Shown: positions 1 through 7,019 of the stretch, in pieces
How positions within the stretch are numbered: position 1 is the first letter of the stretch
Layout: the number at the start of each line of letters is the position of its first letter
Assembly (NCBI GenBank): GCA_026785815.1
Contig: JAJAZH010000365.1
Coordinates: forward strand, 1-7,019
Origin: Ramlibacter sp.
GTDB taxonomy: Bacteria; Pseudomonadota; Gammaproteobacteria; Burkholderiales; Burkholderiaceae_C
Direction of reading: 5' to 3'
DNA: 7,019 nucleotides
Made by a program: the position numbers and the translations under genes
The notes under the pieces: generated by a model
The model's database searches: none
What the model was told of the DNA's origin: nothing
Seen by the model: the letters and a program-made list of their open reading frames with translations, nothing else

Positions 1-701
1 ATGTCGCACTGGGCCCGCTGCTGGGTGGCCCGCGCCGAAGCTTCTGCGGCGCTGGCACGCGCCAGCGCCGCGTTGGCTGGCGCGGTGAAGCCGGCACGGG
101 TCGTGAGCTCGGCCAGGCGAGAACTTTCGGCGCGCGAGCGGGCGTCGCTGGACGCGACGTCCAGTTGCCGCCCGCAGCTGCGCAGGTTGAGATAGGTCAC
201 GGCGGTCTCGGCTGCGACCAGCACCCGGGCCTCGTGCCAGCCGGCCTGGACCGCCTGGAGCCTGACGTCGGTCGCCTGCAGCGCGTCGCGATTGGCGCCG
301 AAGACATCGATCTCCCAGCTGCCCAGCACGCCGGCTTGCAAGCTCGTGGCCGGCGCTCCCGGCAGTTGCAAGTTGCCGCGCGCCAGCGAGGCCTGGCCGT
401 CGAGCGTCGGTAACAGCGCCGCCCGCGCGGACGTCCGGTTGGCCCGGGCCTGGCCGATGCGGGAGCGTGCGGCGGCGACGTTCGGGCTCACGGTCTGCGC
501 CGATTCGATCAGCTGCACCAGCAACGGGTCGTTGAATTGTTGCCACCATTGCGTCAGGTCGGCGAGCTTGCCGTCATGCGGCAACGGGGCGTACCACTGG
601 GGCGCGGCGCTGTCGACAAGCGCCGGCGGCCGGGCCCGGACGGCACAGCCCGCTAGCCAGCAGGCCAACGCCATCGCTGCCAGCAAGCGAATGTTCTTCA
701 T
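1..701 (-). CDS. Outer-membrane efflux lipoprotein (TolC/OMF superfamily, NodT type), 5' part only
   Basis: The frame opens with ATG at 699-701 and stays open to the left edge, giving 233 residues of a family that usually has about 450-500, so the C-terminal half is missing. Members form trimeric outer-membrane channels that work with a periplasmic adaptor and an inner-membrane pump to expel drugs or organic acids. Residues 1-18 are a lipoprotein signal peptide (KNIR, then a hydrophobic stretch) ending in the lipobox LAGC, with Cys19 as the expected lipidated residue. Family hallmarks follow: WWQQFNDPLL (52-61), SPNVAAARSRIGQARA (72-87), SWEIDVFG (128-135) and AAETAVTYLNLR (163-174). Next comes a long helical hairpin whose turn lies near Gly204. 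The start is supported by a good ribosome-binding site and the signal peptide. A second in-frame Met at residue 10 would destroy the signal. Cys176 and Cys232 lie at equal distances from the turn. The gene follows glnE on the same strand after 145 bases and probably heads an efflux cassette further left. The transported substrate cannot be told from this half. Confidence 0.93.
   Translation of the reverse strand, partial: MKNIRLLAAMALACWLAGCAVRARPPALVDSAAPQWYAPLPHDGKLADLTQWWQQFNDPLLVQLIESAQTVSPNVAAARSRIGQARANRTSARAALLPTLDGQASLARGNLQLPGAPATSLQAGVLGSWEIDVFGANRDALQATDVRLQAVQAGWHEARVLVAAETAVTYLNLRSCGRQLDVASSDARSRAESSRLAELTTRAGFTAPANAALARASAAEASARATQQRAQCD
645..701 (-). other. Lipoprotein signal peptide and lipobox of the efflux protein
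   Basis: Codons 1-19 encode a short basic n-region (Lys2, Arg5), a hydrophobic core rich in Leu, Ala and Trp, and the lipobox Leu16-Ala17-Gly18-Cys19, with the Cys codon at 645-647. This is the classic site for lipidation and signal peptidase II cleavage. Residue +2 is Ala and not Asp, which is compatible with Lol-dependent export to the outer membrane under the E. coli rule. That rule is established knowledge; its application here is inference. Confidence 0.88.
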
Positions 702-846
702 TGAATGGAATCCTTCCCGGGGTCGGGTGAACGAGTGCGCCGCAAGCTGCAGGCGTTGTGGGCCCGGACCGAAGCGCAACCGGCAAGACTACCATCGGCG
801 CCGCGCGCGGCTGTCACATGCCAGACATATCCGACGCTGTTGCGGG
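702..846 (-). other. Intergenic spacer between glnE and the efflux lipoprotein gene
   Basis: These 145 bases separate the glnE stop from the efflux gene start, with both genes on the minus strand. Apart from the ribosome-binding site at 711-718 I see no clear element. There is a perfect 12-base palindrome GCCGCGCGCGGC at 800-811, but it has no T-run after it in the transcript direction, so it is not a standard Rho-independent terminator. No convincing -35/-10 pair is visible. The length leaves room for a promoter, so co-transcription with glnE is possible but not shown. Confidence 0.6.
711..718 (-). promoter_or_regulatory. Ribosome-binding site of the efflux lipoprotein gene
   Basis: On the minus strand GGGAAGGA lies 9 bases before the ATG at 701. 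It contains AAGGA, a good match to the anti-Shine-Dalgarno sequence at normal spacing. It fixes the start that gives an intact lipoprotein signal peptide. Confidence 0.75.
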
Positions 847-3630
847 TCAGCCGAAAACGGCGTGCCATAGAGCCAGGACGGCATCGCGCTCGCTGGCAAC
901 CGTGTCGGCTTCGACCTGGGTCGGTTCCTGGTTCAAACGCGCCTTGTGCTGCACCCGGCGCAGCTCGCGATAGGCGTTGGCCGCCGCCTGTCCGACCCCA
1001 GCCGGCACCAGTCCGGCGGCTTCGGCCCGCTGCAGCAACGCGATGTTGCCCACGTTGGGAATCAGTTCGGGGTGGGCGGCGGAATGCGACAGCACCAGCA
1101 TCTGGACCGCGAACTCGGCATCGACCATGCCGCCGCGGCTGTGCTTGACGTCGAAGCGGTCGCCCTTGACCGGCCGTGCCGCCCGCACCTTGTCGCGCAT
1201 GCTGACGATCTCCTGCTTCAGCGCCAGGGCATCGCGTGGCGCGGTGATGACCGCCTGCCGGACCGCATCGAAGCGCTGACGCAGCGATTCCTCGCCCAGC
1301 ACGAAGCGCGCGCGGGTCATTGCCTGGTGTTCCCAGGTCCATGCCGTGTTGCTGCCCCGGCGCTGCTGGTAGTTGGCATAGGCGTCGAAGGTGGTGATCA
1401 GCAGCCCCGAATTGCCGTTGGGTCGCAGCGCGGTGTCGATCTCGAACAAGTCGCCTTCCGCGGTCCGGGTGGTCAGCCAGTTGATCAGCTTTCGCACGAA
1501 CGCGGCGTAGGCTTCGGGGGCGCGCTCGTCCTCGTCCTCGTGCACGAACACGATGTCCAGGTCGCTGCCGTAGCCCAGTTCCTTGCCGCCCAGCTTGCCG
1601 TAGCCGATGATCGCGAAATTCGGGCTTTCGCGGTGCGCGTTCTTCAGACGCTGCCAGCACCAGCGAGCGGTGATGCGCAACGTGGCGTCGGCCAGCGCGC
1701 TCAGGTCATCGGCCACCTGTTCCACCGTGAGGCGGCCCTCGACATCGCGCGCCAGGGTGCGGAAGACCTCGGCGTGATGCGCCCGCCGCAGCAGGTTCAG
1801 CAGGGACTCGTCGTCGTCCTCACCGGTGATTTGCAGCGACTTGCGCCGGTGTTCGAGTTCGCGGTCGAATTCGTCGGCGGCGAAGCGCTCGGACAGCAGT
1901 GCGTCGCTGGCCAGTTCGTCGATCACGCCCGGATGCTGAAGCAGGTACTGGGCCGGCCAGCGCGCGGCACCCAGCAGCCGCAACAGCCGCTCGTGCACGC
2001 CGGGCCGCTCCAGCAGCAGCGCGATATAACTTTCGCGGCGCAGCAGCGGCTCCATCCAGTCGGCCATGCGAACCGCCGCCTCCTCGGTGACACGGCCTTC
2101 GTGCAGCCAGCTGGCGGTTCGGGCCACCAGCCGCACCAGGCGGTTGCGGGCATCGTCGCGCAACGCCAGCACCCGTGGATGGTCTCGCCACGACGCCACC
2201 CGTTCGCGCACCTGGGGCGGCAACTGCGCCAGCAGCGTGTCGAAGTCCGGCGGTTCCGCGCGGGCGCCGCGCGGGCCATTGCAACTGGTGCACGGAGCGC
2301 CGCCACCGAGCAACGTGTCGAATTCCTGGGCCACGAACTCGCGGTGGGTGTCGAGCTCGTGCAGGAACGGACAGCTTTGCGCAAAGCCCATGGTGTGCGC
2401 AATCCAGGCCAGGTCGTTGTCGCACGACATCAGCACGTGGGTCTGCTGGTCATCGAGATACTGGATGCGGTGCTCGACCCGGCGCAGGAAATCGTAGGCC
2501 CGTCCGAGCGAGTCGGCGGTCGGTTGCGACATCAGGCCGGCGGCTGCCACCCGCTGCAGGGCCTGCAGTGTCGGGCGGGTGCGCAGTTCGGGGAACTGGC
2601 CGCCCCGGACCACCTGCAGCAGCTGCACGATGAACTCGATCTCGCGGATGCCGCCGCGCGACAGCTTGACGTCGTTGGCCCGTTCCGGCCGGCCCGCGCT
2701 GCGCCGGGCCGCGTGTTCGCGGATCTGCTTGTGCAGCACCCGCAGCGAGTCAAACACGCTGTAGTCGAGATAGCGCCGGAACACAAAAGGCAGGACCGTC
2801 CCGCGCAGTGCAGCCGCCGATCCTTCCTGGACCGCGGACAGCGGCGCCACCACCCGGCTCTTGAGCCAGGCAAAACGTTCCCATTCGCGGCCCTGGACCT
2901 GGAAGTACTCTTCCAGCGCGCCGAGCGAAACCACTGGCGGGCCGGAGTTGCCGTTGGGGCGCAGCGCAAGATCGACGCGAAAGACGAAGCCATGCTCGGT
3001 GGTATCGCCGATCAGCGTGTAGATGGCCTTGACCATCTTGGTGAAGTACTCGTGAACCGAAATGCGGCCGTGACGGCCGTCGCCATGACCGGCGGTCTCG
3101 CCGTCCTGGTCGTAGACGTAGACCAGGTCGATGTCGCTGGACACATTGAGCTCGCGGGCGCCCAGCTTTCCCATGCCGACCACCCAGAACTGGGAACGCC
3201 GGCCCTGGGGCCCGAGCGGCTCGCCGTGCAGTGCGTCCAGGTCCTTGCCAGCCTGGAGGCAGGCCTGGTCGAGGGCGAACTCGGCCAGCTCGGTGACTGC
3301 CTTGGTGATCACGCCAAGCGGTGCCTGCTGGTCGCAGTCCAGCCGCATCAGCCGTTCCATCACGCATTGGCGCAGGATGCGAAGAGCGTTGCCGGTGTCG
3401 TCGCCACCCTGTCGCAGCGCCTCGTACATTGCGGCCATCTGCTGGCGGTCTGGCGCTCCTGCGGGCAGCAGCAGCAGCTGGGCGCCATAGCGTCGGCGCA
3501 GCCGTTGCGCGAAGCGCGAGTACCCGGAAAGTGGCAGCGCCTGGACCCCTGGTCGCGCTGCGGCAAACGGGCCGTTGTCCGACACGTCGGGCGCCAACGC
3601 CGACAAACCCGGGAGACCGCCGAGGGTCAT
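847..3630 (-). CDS. glnE: Bifunctional glutamine synthetase adenylyltransferase / adenylyl-removing enzyme GlnE
   Basis: GlnE adds AMP to, or removes it from, a conserved tyrosine of each glutamine synthetase (GlnA) subunit in the cytoplasm. This switches the enzyme off in nitrogen excess and on in limitation, under control of PII protein and glutamine. The product is 927 residues from ATG 3630, close to E. coli GlnE at about 946. Both nucleotidyltransferase halves are present. The N-terminal adenylyl-removing core has GMGKLG at 152-157, SSDIDL with Asp166 and Asp168, and the third acidic residue Asp220 in DLALRPNGNSG. The C-terminal adenylyltransferase core has GYGKLGGKELGYGSDLD with Asp690 and Asp692, and Asp732 in DTALRPNGNSG. 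Each half also has a matching helical motif, SRGGIREIEFIVQ (324-336) and SRGGMVDAEFAVQ (831-843). The central regulatory linker contains a CxxC (Cys447, Cys450). Stop is TGA at 847-849, after ALWHAVFG. An upstream in-frame TTG at 3648 would add six residues but has no ribosome-binding site, so ATG is preferred. The gene is divergent from the yhdP homologue. Confidence 0.97.
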   Translation of the reverse strand: MTLGGLPGLSALAPDVSDNGPFAAARPGVQALPLSGYSRFAQRLRRRYGAQLLLLPAGAPDRQQMAAMYEALRQGGDDTGNALRILRQCVMERLMRLDCDQQAPLGVITKAVTELAEFALDQACLQAGKDLDALHGEPLGPQGRRSQFWVVGMGKLGARELNVSSDIDLVYVYDQDGETAGHGDGRHGRISVHEYFTKMVKAIYTLIGDTTEHGFVFRVDLALRPNGNSGPPVVSLGALEEYFQVQGREWERFAWLKSRVVAPLSAVQEGSAAALRGTVLPFVFRRYLDYSVFDSLRVLHKQIREHAARRSAGRPERANDVKLSRGGIREIEFIVQLLQVVRGGQFPELRTRPTLQALQRVAAAGLMSQPTADSLGRAYDFLRRVEHRIQYLDDQQTHVLMSCDNDLAWIAHTMGFAQSCPFLHELDTHREFVAQEFDTLLGGGAPCTSCNGPRGARAEPPDFDTLLAQLPPQVRERVASWRDHPRVLALRDDARNRLVRLVARTASWLHEGRVTEEAAVRMADWMEPLLRRESYIALLLERPGVHERLLRLLGAARWPAQYLLQHPGVIDELASDALLSERFAADEFDRELEHRRKSLQITGEDDDESLLNLLRRAHHAEVFRTLARDVEGRLTVEQVADDLSALADATLRITARWCWQRLKNAHRESPNFAIIGYGKLGGKELGYGSDLDIVFVHEDEDERAPEAYAAFVRKLINWLTTRTAEGDLFEIDTALRPNGNSGLLITTFDAYANYQQRRGSNTAWTWEHQAMTRARFVLGEESLRQRFDAVRQAVITAPRDALALKQEIVSMRDKVRAARPVKGDRFDVKHSRGGMVDAEFAVQMLVLSHSAAHPELIPNVGNIALLQRAEAAGLVPAGVGQAAANAYRELRRVQHKARLNQEPTQVEADTVASERDAVLALWHAVFG

Positions 3631-3654
3631 AATTCCTGCCACATCCAAGTTTTC
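3631..3654. promoter_or_regulatory. Head-to-head start region between glnE and the yhdP homologue
   Basis: Only 24 bases lie between the two start codons, which point away from each other. The stretch holds the glnE ribosome-binding site and no recognisable Shine-Dalgarno for the plus-strand gene. It is too short for two promoters, so the promoter of each gene must at least partly occupy the first codons of the other. A CATAAT hexamer (five of six matches to the -10 consensus) reads on the plus strand at 3628-3633, across the glnE start codon. I see no good -35 about 17 bases before it, so a promoter there is speculative. Confidence 0.5.
3634..3637 (-). promoter_or_regulatory. Probable ribosome-binding site of glnE
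   Basis: On the minus strand AGGA (in GCAGGAATT) stands 3 bases before the ATG at 3630. The spacing is short, but it is the only Shine-Dalgarno-like sequence near the candidate starts. It favours ATG 3630 over the TTG at 3648, which has only GTTCATGAAAAC ahead of it. Confidence 0.5.
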
Positions 3655-6600
3655 ATGAACGAGTCGCCGCCGTCTCCCTCACGTCTGCTCAAGGCATCCG
3701 CAAAGATAGCGCAGTGGGTTCTGTGGCTGCTTGCCACCGCATGGCTGGTGCTGGTCCTCGCCTGGGGAGCGTTGCATGGCTGGATTGTGCCCCGAATCGG
3801 AGAGCTTCGCCCCGACCTTGAAATCGAAGCCGCGCGCGTTCTCGGCGTGCAGGTTCGCATCGGCGGAATCACTGCAAAGAGTGCCGGCCTGGTCCCTTCG
3901 TTCGAGCTCTCCGACGTGGTGTTGATGGACAAGCAGGGGCGCGAGGCACTGCGCTTGCCGCGCGTGATCGCGGCGCTCACGCCCAAGTCGCTGTGGAACC
4001 TCGGCTTCGAGCAACTGGTGATCGACCGGCCCGAGTTGAGCATCCGCCGCTCGGCCGATGGCCGCATCCATGTCGCCGGACTGGACTTCTCCAAGGCCGA
4101 CACCGGAAACAGCCAGGCCTCCGAGTGGCTGTTCGGCCAGCGCGAGGTGCTGGTGCGAAAAGGCACGGTGCGGTGGACCGACGAAATGCGCGGCGCGCCG
4201 CCGCTGGCATTGCAGGAGGTCGACCTGGTCCTTCACAATTCGAGCCGCCGCCACGCCATCCGGCTCGACGCGACGCCTCCCGGCGAGTGGGGTGAGCGCT
4301 TTACCTTCAGGGGCCAGTTCCGCCAACCCCTGCTCTCGCGCCATCGCGCGCGCTGGCAGGAGTGGGACGGCCAGATGTATGCCGATTTCGCTCGGGTCGA
4401 TCTTTCGCAGTTGCGCCGCTACACCGACCTCGGAGTCGAAGTAACCCACGGCCGCGGCGCGTTGCGTTCGTGGGTCGATGTCGTCAAAGGCCAGCTGGTG
4501 GGGGCGACGGCGGACCTGGTGCTGGACGATGTGGAGGCCAGGCTCGGTCCCAACCTGCTGCCGCTGGCGCTGCAATCGGCTTCTGGCCGGCTGGGCGGCA
4601 AGCGGCGGGGTGGCGGCTTCGAATTCCAGACCCAGGACCTGCAGTTCCAGACCCGCGAGGGCCAGCGCTGGCCGGGCGGCAATCTGTTCGTGGCGTGGAG
4701 CCGCGCTGACGGCAGCACACCTGCGCGCGGCGAACTTCGCGCCGACAAGCTCGATCTCGCCGCGCTCAGCCAGGTGGCGAGCCGCCTGCCGCTGGGCCCG
4801 GCCGCCCATGCCGCGCTGCAGGGGTATGCGCCCAAGGGATTGATCGAGTCGGTCCAGGCCAGTTGGCAAGGCCCGCTGGATGCGATGGTCAAGTACGAAG
4901 CCAAGGGGCGCGCGTCGCGGCTTGAACTGGCATCGCGACCGGCCGTGCCGACGGCACTACCAGTCCTCTCTGGCGCCCCGCCGGTGGGCAGCCCGGGCGT
5001 GCGTGGGGCGGCAGTTGACTTCGATCTGAGCCAGGCCGGCGGCAAGGTGCGGGTGGCGATCCGCAACGGGGCGCTGGATTTCCCGGGTGTCTTCGAGGAC
5101 CCCGTGATCGCGTTCGACGAGCTGTCGGCCGACTTGCAGTGGCAGCGCAAGGGCGATGCGATTTCCGCGTCGGCTGCAAACCTGAAGTTTTCGAACGCCG
5201 ACGCACAGGGCGAGGGCCAGGCCAGCTGGCGCACGGGGGATGCGGCGCGCTCCCCGGCACGCTCCCGTTTTCCGGGGGTGCTCGATCTGAGCGCCACCCT
5301 CACCCGCGCCGACGGGACCCGGGTCCACCGCTATCTGCCGCAGTCGCTGTCCCGGCAGACCCGCGACTATGTGCGGGAGGCGGTGACCCAGGGTCAGGTC
5401 ACGGGCGCGAAGTTTCGGGTCAAGGGCGACCTGCGCGAGTTTCCTTTCACCGATGGCAAGTCGGGCGAGTTCCGGATTGCTGCCGACGTGCGCAACGCCA
5501 CCTATGCGTATGTGCCGCGAACGCCGGCGCAGGGCACTGCGACGTGGCCGGCGCTGACGCAGCTGGCCGGTGAACTGGTGTTCGATCGCAACAGCCTCCA
5601 GATCAAGGGCGCGCAGGGCCGGTTCGCCGGCAGCAGCGGACTGCAGTTCAAGGCCGAGGCGCAGATTGCGGACCTGCGGGCCAGCGTCGTGCGGGTCAAG
5701 GGCGAAGTGCGCGGGCCGCTCAGCGAGTCGGTCGCATTCGTCAACGGCTCGCCGCTGGGCGGCATGACGGGCCAGGCGCTCGCCAGGGCCAGCACCAGCG
5801 GCAATGCGGACCTGCGGCTGCAGCTGGAGCTCCCGCTGGCGAACATCGATAAATCCCGGGTCCAGGGCAGCGTGACCCTGCCTGGGAACGACGTGCAGAT
5901 TTCTCCGGCCATCCCGATGCTGGCGCGAGCGCGCGGCGTCGTCAGCTTCAGCGAGTCCGGTTTCGCCCTGGCCGGCGTGCAGGCGCGGGCGTTGGGCGGC
6001 GACGTGACGCTCGATGGCGGCAGCCAGACCATTGCCGCGACAAGCACCGGGCCGTCCGTGTTGCTGCGGTTGCAGGGAACGGCGACTGCAGAGGGCCTGC
6101 GACAGGCGCGCGAACTCGGCTTCCTGTCGCGCCTGGCACGGCACGCGAGTGGCAGCGCCGGCTACAACGCGACCATCGCAGTGCGGCGCGGCACGCCTGA
6201 GGTCACGGTCACCAGCTCGCTCCAGGGCCTGGCGCTGAACCTGCCGCCGCCACTGAACAAAAGCGCGGAGCAGGCCTTGCCGCTGCTGTTCGACAACTCG
6301 CTGGTACGGGAATCGCTGGCTGGCGGCAGCGCCGCCAGACTGCAGGACCAACTGACGCTGGATCTGGGGCGGGTGGCCTCGATTGCCTATGTGCGGGACG
6401 TCTCCGGTGCCGAGCCGAGGGTGATCCGCGGCGGCATCGCAGTGGGCCTGGCGCCGGGCGAGTCGGCGCCGCTGCCGGAGCAGGGAGTCGTTGCCAACAT
6501 CAACCTCGCGAACGTCGACATCGATGCCTGGTCACGTGTCCTGGAAGCCGCAGCCGGGCCCGCCGCCCCGGCGTCGCGCGCGGGCAGCAGCGGTGCGACC

Positions 6601-7019
6601 GCAGGAACGACCGGCTACCTGCCGACAGTGATGGCGGTGCGGGCCCGGGAGCTGACCGTTGAGGGCCGCAAGCTGCACAACGTCGTGGTTGGCGGATCAC
6701 GGGACGGGCAGACCTGGCGGGCCAACGTCGATGCCACCGAGCTCAATGGCTACGTCGAATACCGGCAGCCGGCCGGGGCCTCCAGCGGCGTCGTCACCGC
6801 GCGGCTGGCCCGGCTCAACATCGCAGCCTCGGCGGCCAGCGAGGTCGAAGCCCTGCTGGACGAACAGCCCGTCAACATTCCGGCGCTGGACATCGTGGTG
6901 GAGGATTTCGAGCTGCGCGGCAAGCGGCTGGGCCGGCTCGAGATCGATGCGACCAACCGCCTGTCCAGTGGTGTGCGCGAATGGCGCCTGAACAAGCTCA
7001 ATCTCACCATGCCCGAGGC
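3655..7019 (+). CDS. yhdP: YhdP-family AsmA-like envelope protein (TIGR02099), 3' end missing
   Basis: The frame runs from ATG 3655 unbroken to the window edge, giving 1121 residues. E. coli YhdP has about 1270, so one or two hundred or more C-terminal residues lie outside. In E. coli, YhdP with TamB and YdbH is implicated in moving phospholipids from the inner to the outer membrane, and is thought to form a long beta-sheet groove across the periplasm. Visible here are a basic cytoplasmic N-terminus (Arg10, Lys13, Lys17), one membrane anchor at about 21-45, then a large periplasmic region of repeating short beta-strand segments. Typical blocks are IRNGALDFPGVFEDP (469-483), FRVKGDLREFPF (587-598), GELVFDRNSLQIKG (about 640-655) and LPPPLNK (863-869). 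Two low-complexity linkers occur, Pro/Ala/Gly/Val-rich at 428-450 and Ala/Gly/Ser/Thr-rich at 964-987. No earlier in-frame start is evident just upstream and no Shine-Dalgarno is obvious. In many proteobacteria the neighbour downstream is tldD, not visible here. Assignment to the family is firm; one-to-one orthology is inferred. Confidence 0.93.
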   Translation, partial: MNESPPSPSRLLKASAKIAQWVLWLLATAWLVLVLAWGALHGWIVPRIGELRPDLEIEAARVLGVQVRIGGITAKSAGLVPSFELSDVVLMDKQGREALRLPRVIAALTPKSLWNLGFEQLVIDRPELSIRRSADGRIHVAGLDFSKADTGNSQASEWLFGQREVLVRKGTVRWTDEMRGAPPLALQEVDLVLHNSSRRHAIRLDATPPGEWGERFTFRGQFRQPLLSRHRARWQEWDGQMYADFARVDLSQLRRYTDLGVEVTHGRGALRSWVDVVKGQLVGATADLVLDDVEARLGPNLLPLALQSASGRLGGKRRGGGFEFQTQDLQFQTREGQRWPGGNLFVAWSRADGSTPARGELRADKLDLAALSQVASRLPLGPAAHAALQGYAPKGLIESVQASWQGPLDAMVKYEAKGRASRLELASRPAVPTALPVLSGAPPVGSPGVRGAAVDFDLSQAGGKVRVAIRNGALDFPGVFEDPVIAFDELSADLQWQRKGDAISASAANLKFSNADAQGEGQASWRTGDAARSPARSRFPGVLDLSATLTRADGTRVHRYLPQSLSRQTRDYVREAVTQGQVTGAKFRVKGDLREFPFTDGKSGEFRIAADVRNATYAYVPRTPAQGTATWPALTQLAGELVFDRNSLQIKGAQGRFAGSSGLQFKAEAQIADLRASVVRVKGEVRGPLSESVAFVNGSPLGGMTGQALARASTSGNADLRLQLELPLANIDKSRVQGSVTLPGNDVQISPAIPMLARARGVVSFSESGFALAGVQARALGGDVTLDGGSQTIAATSTGPSVLLRLQGTATAEGLRQARELGFLSRLARHASGSAGYNATIAVRRGTPEVTVTSSLQGLALNLPPPLNKSAEQALPLLFDNSLVRESLAGGSAARLQDQLTLDLGRVASIAYVRDVSGAEPRVIRGGIAVGLAPGESAPLPEQGVVANINLANVDIDAWSRVLEAAAGPAAPASRAGSSGATAGTTGYLPTVMAVRARELTVEGRKLHNVVVGGSRDGQTWRANVDATELNGYVEYRQPAGASSGVVTARLARLNIAASAASEVEALLDEQPVNIPALDIVVEDFELRGKRLGRLEIDATNRLSSGVREWRLNKLNLTMPE

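Noticed and set aside
800..811. Perfect palindrome GCCGCGCGCGGC in the spacer as a glnE terminator or operator
   Set aside because: At most a 4-base stem with a 4-base loop forms, no T-run follows on the minus strand, and short G/C palindromes are expected by chance in such GC-rich DNA.
811..826. TGTC-8-GACA inverted repeat in the spacer as a regulator binding site
   Set aside because: The arms are only four bases long, with no second copy nearby and no match to an operator I know.
292..870. Plus-strand open frame of 192 codons opposite the efflux lipoprotein gene
   Set aside because: The minus strand here encodes a clear lipoprotein signal and outer-membrane factor motifs. The plus-strand frame has no family resemblance and no convincing ribosome-binding site.
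698..1660. Minus-strand open frame of 320 codons overlapping the end of glnE and the spacer
   Set aside because: It is out of frame with glnE, whose C-terminal catalytic domain is intact in the other frame, and the composition is Arg/Gly/Ala-rich with no motif.
1820..2425. Overlapping minus-strand frames inside glnE as possible nested genes
   Set aside because: Their translations are frame-shifted copies of glnE sequence with strongly biased composition, and the glnE frame itself is unbroken.
3679..4869. Long minus-strand open frame (396 codons) opposite the N-terminal part of the yhdP homologue
   Set aside because: Same reasoning: it lies entirely opposite a recognised gene, has low-complexity composition and no family resemblance.
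4957..6351. Long minus-strand open frame (464 codons) opposite the yhdP homologue
   Set aside because: It is a shadow of GC-rich coding sequence. The plus-strand frame shows the conserved YhdP-family blocks throughout, whereas this translation is rich in Arg, Ala, Gln and Gly without recognisable motifs.

Overview
The window carries ordinary chromosomal genes of a GC-rich (roughly two thirds G+C) betaproteobacterium. The protein sequences look like Burkholderiales, perhaps Alcaligenaceae (Bordetella/Achromobacter relatives). This placement rests on recognising the protein families and their style, not on a database search. Coding density is near total: three genes fill all but about 170 bases. 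There are no RNA genes, insertion sequences, CRISPR arrays or phage genes.

Layout. From 1 to 701 on the minus strand is the N-terminal half of a TolC/NodT-type outer-membrane efflux lipoprotein, cut by the left edge of the window. A 145-base spacer (702-846) separates it from glnE, on the same strand (847-3630). glnE encodes the bifunctional glutamine synthetase adenylyltransferase/adenylyl-removing enzyme, and both nucleotidyltransferase cores are intact. Only 24 bases after the glnE start codon, a divergent plus-strand gene begins at 3655 and runs off the right edge. It encodes a YhdP-family (TIGR02099, AsmA-like) inner-membrane-anchored protein of the kind implicated in phospholipid traffic to the outer membrane.

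The three genes do not form an obvious pathway. glnE serves nitrogen control, the yhdP homologue serves envelope lipid homeostasis, and the outer-membrane protein probably starts an efflux cassette that continues to the left of the window. The two features most worth a second look are the very short head-to-head glnE/yhdP junction, where any promoter must overlap the opposite gene, and a cysteine pair in the efflux protein placed symmetrically about its periplasmic hairpin turn. I found no convincing evidence of a previously undescribed system here.
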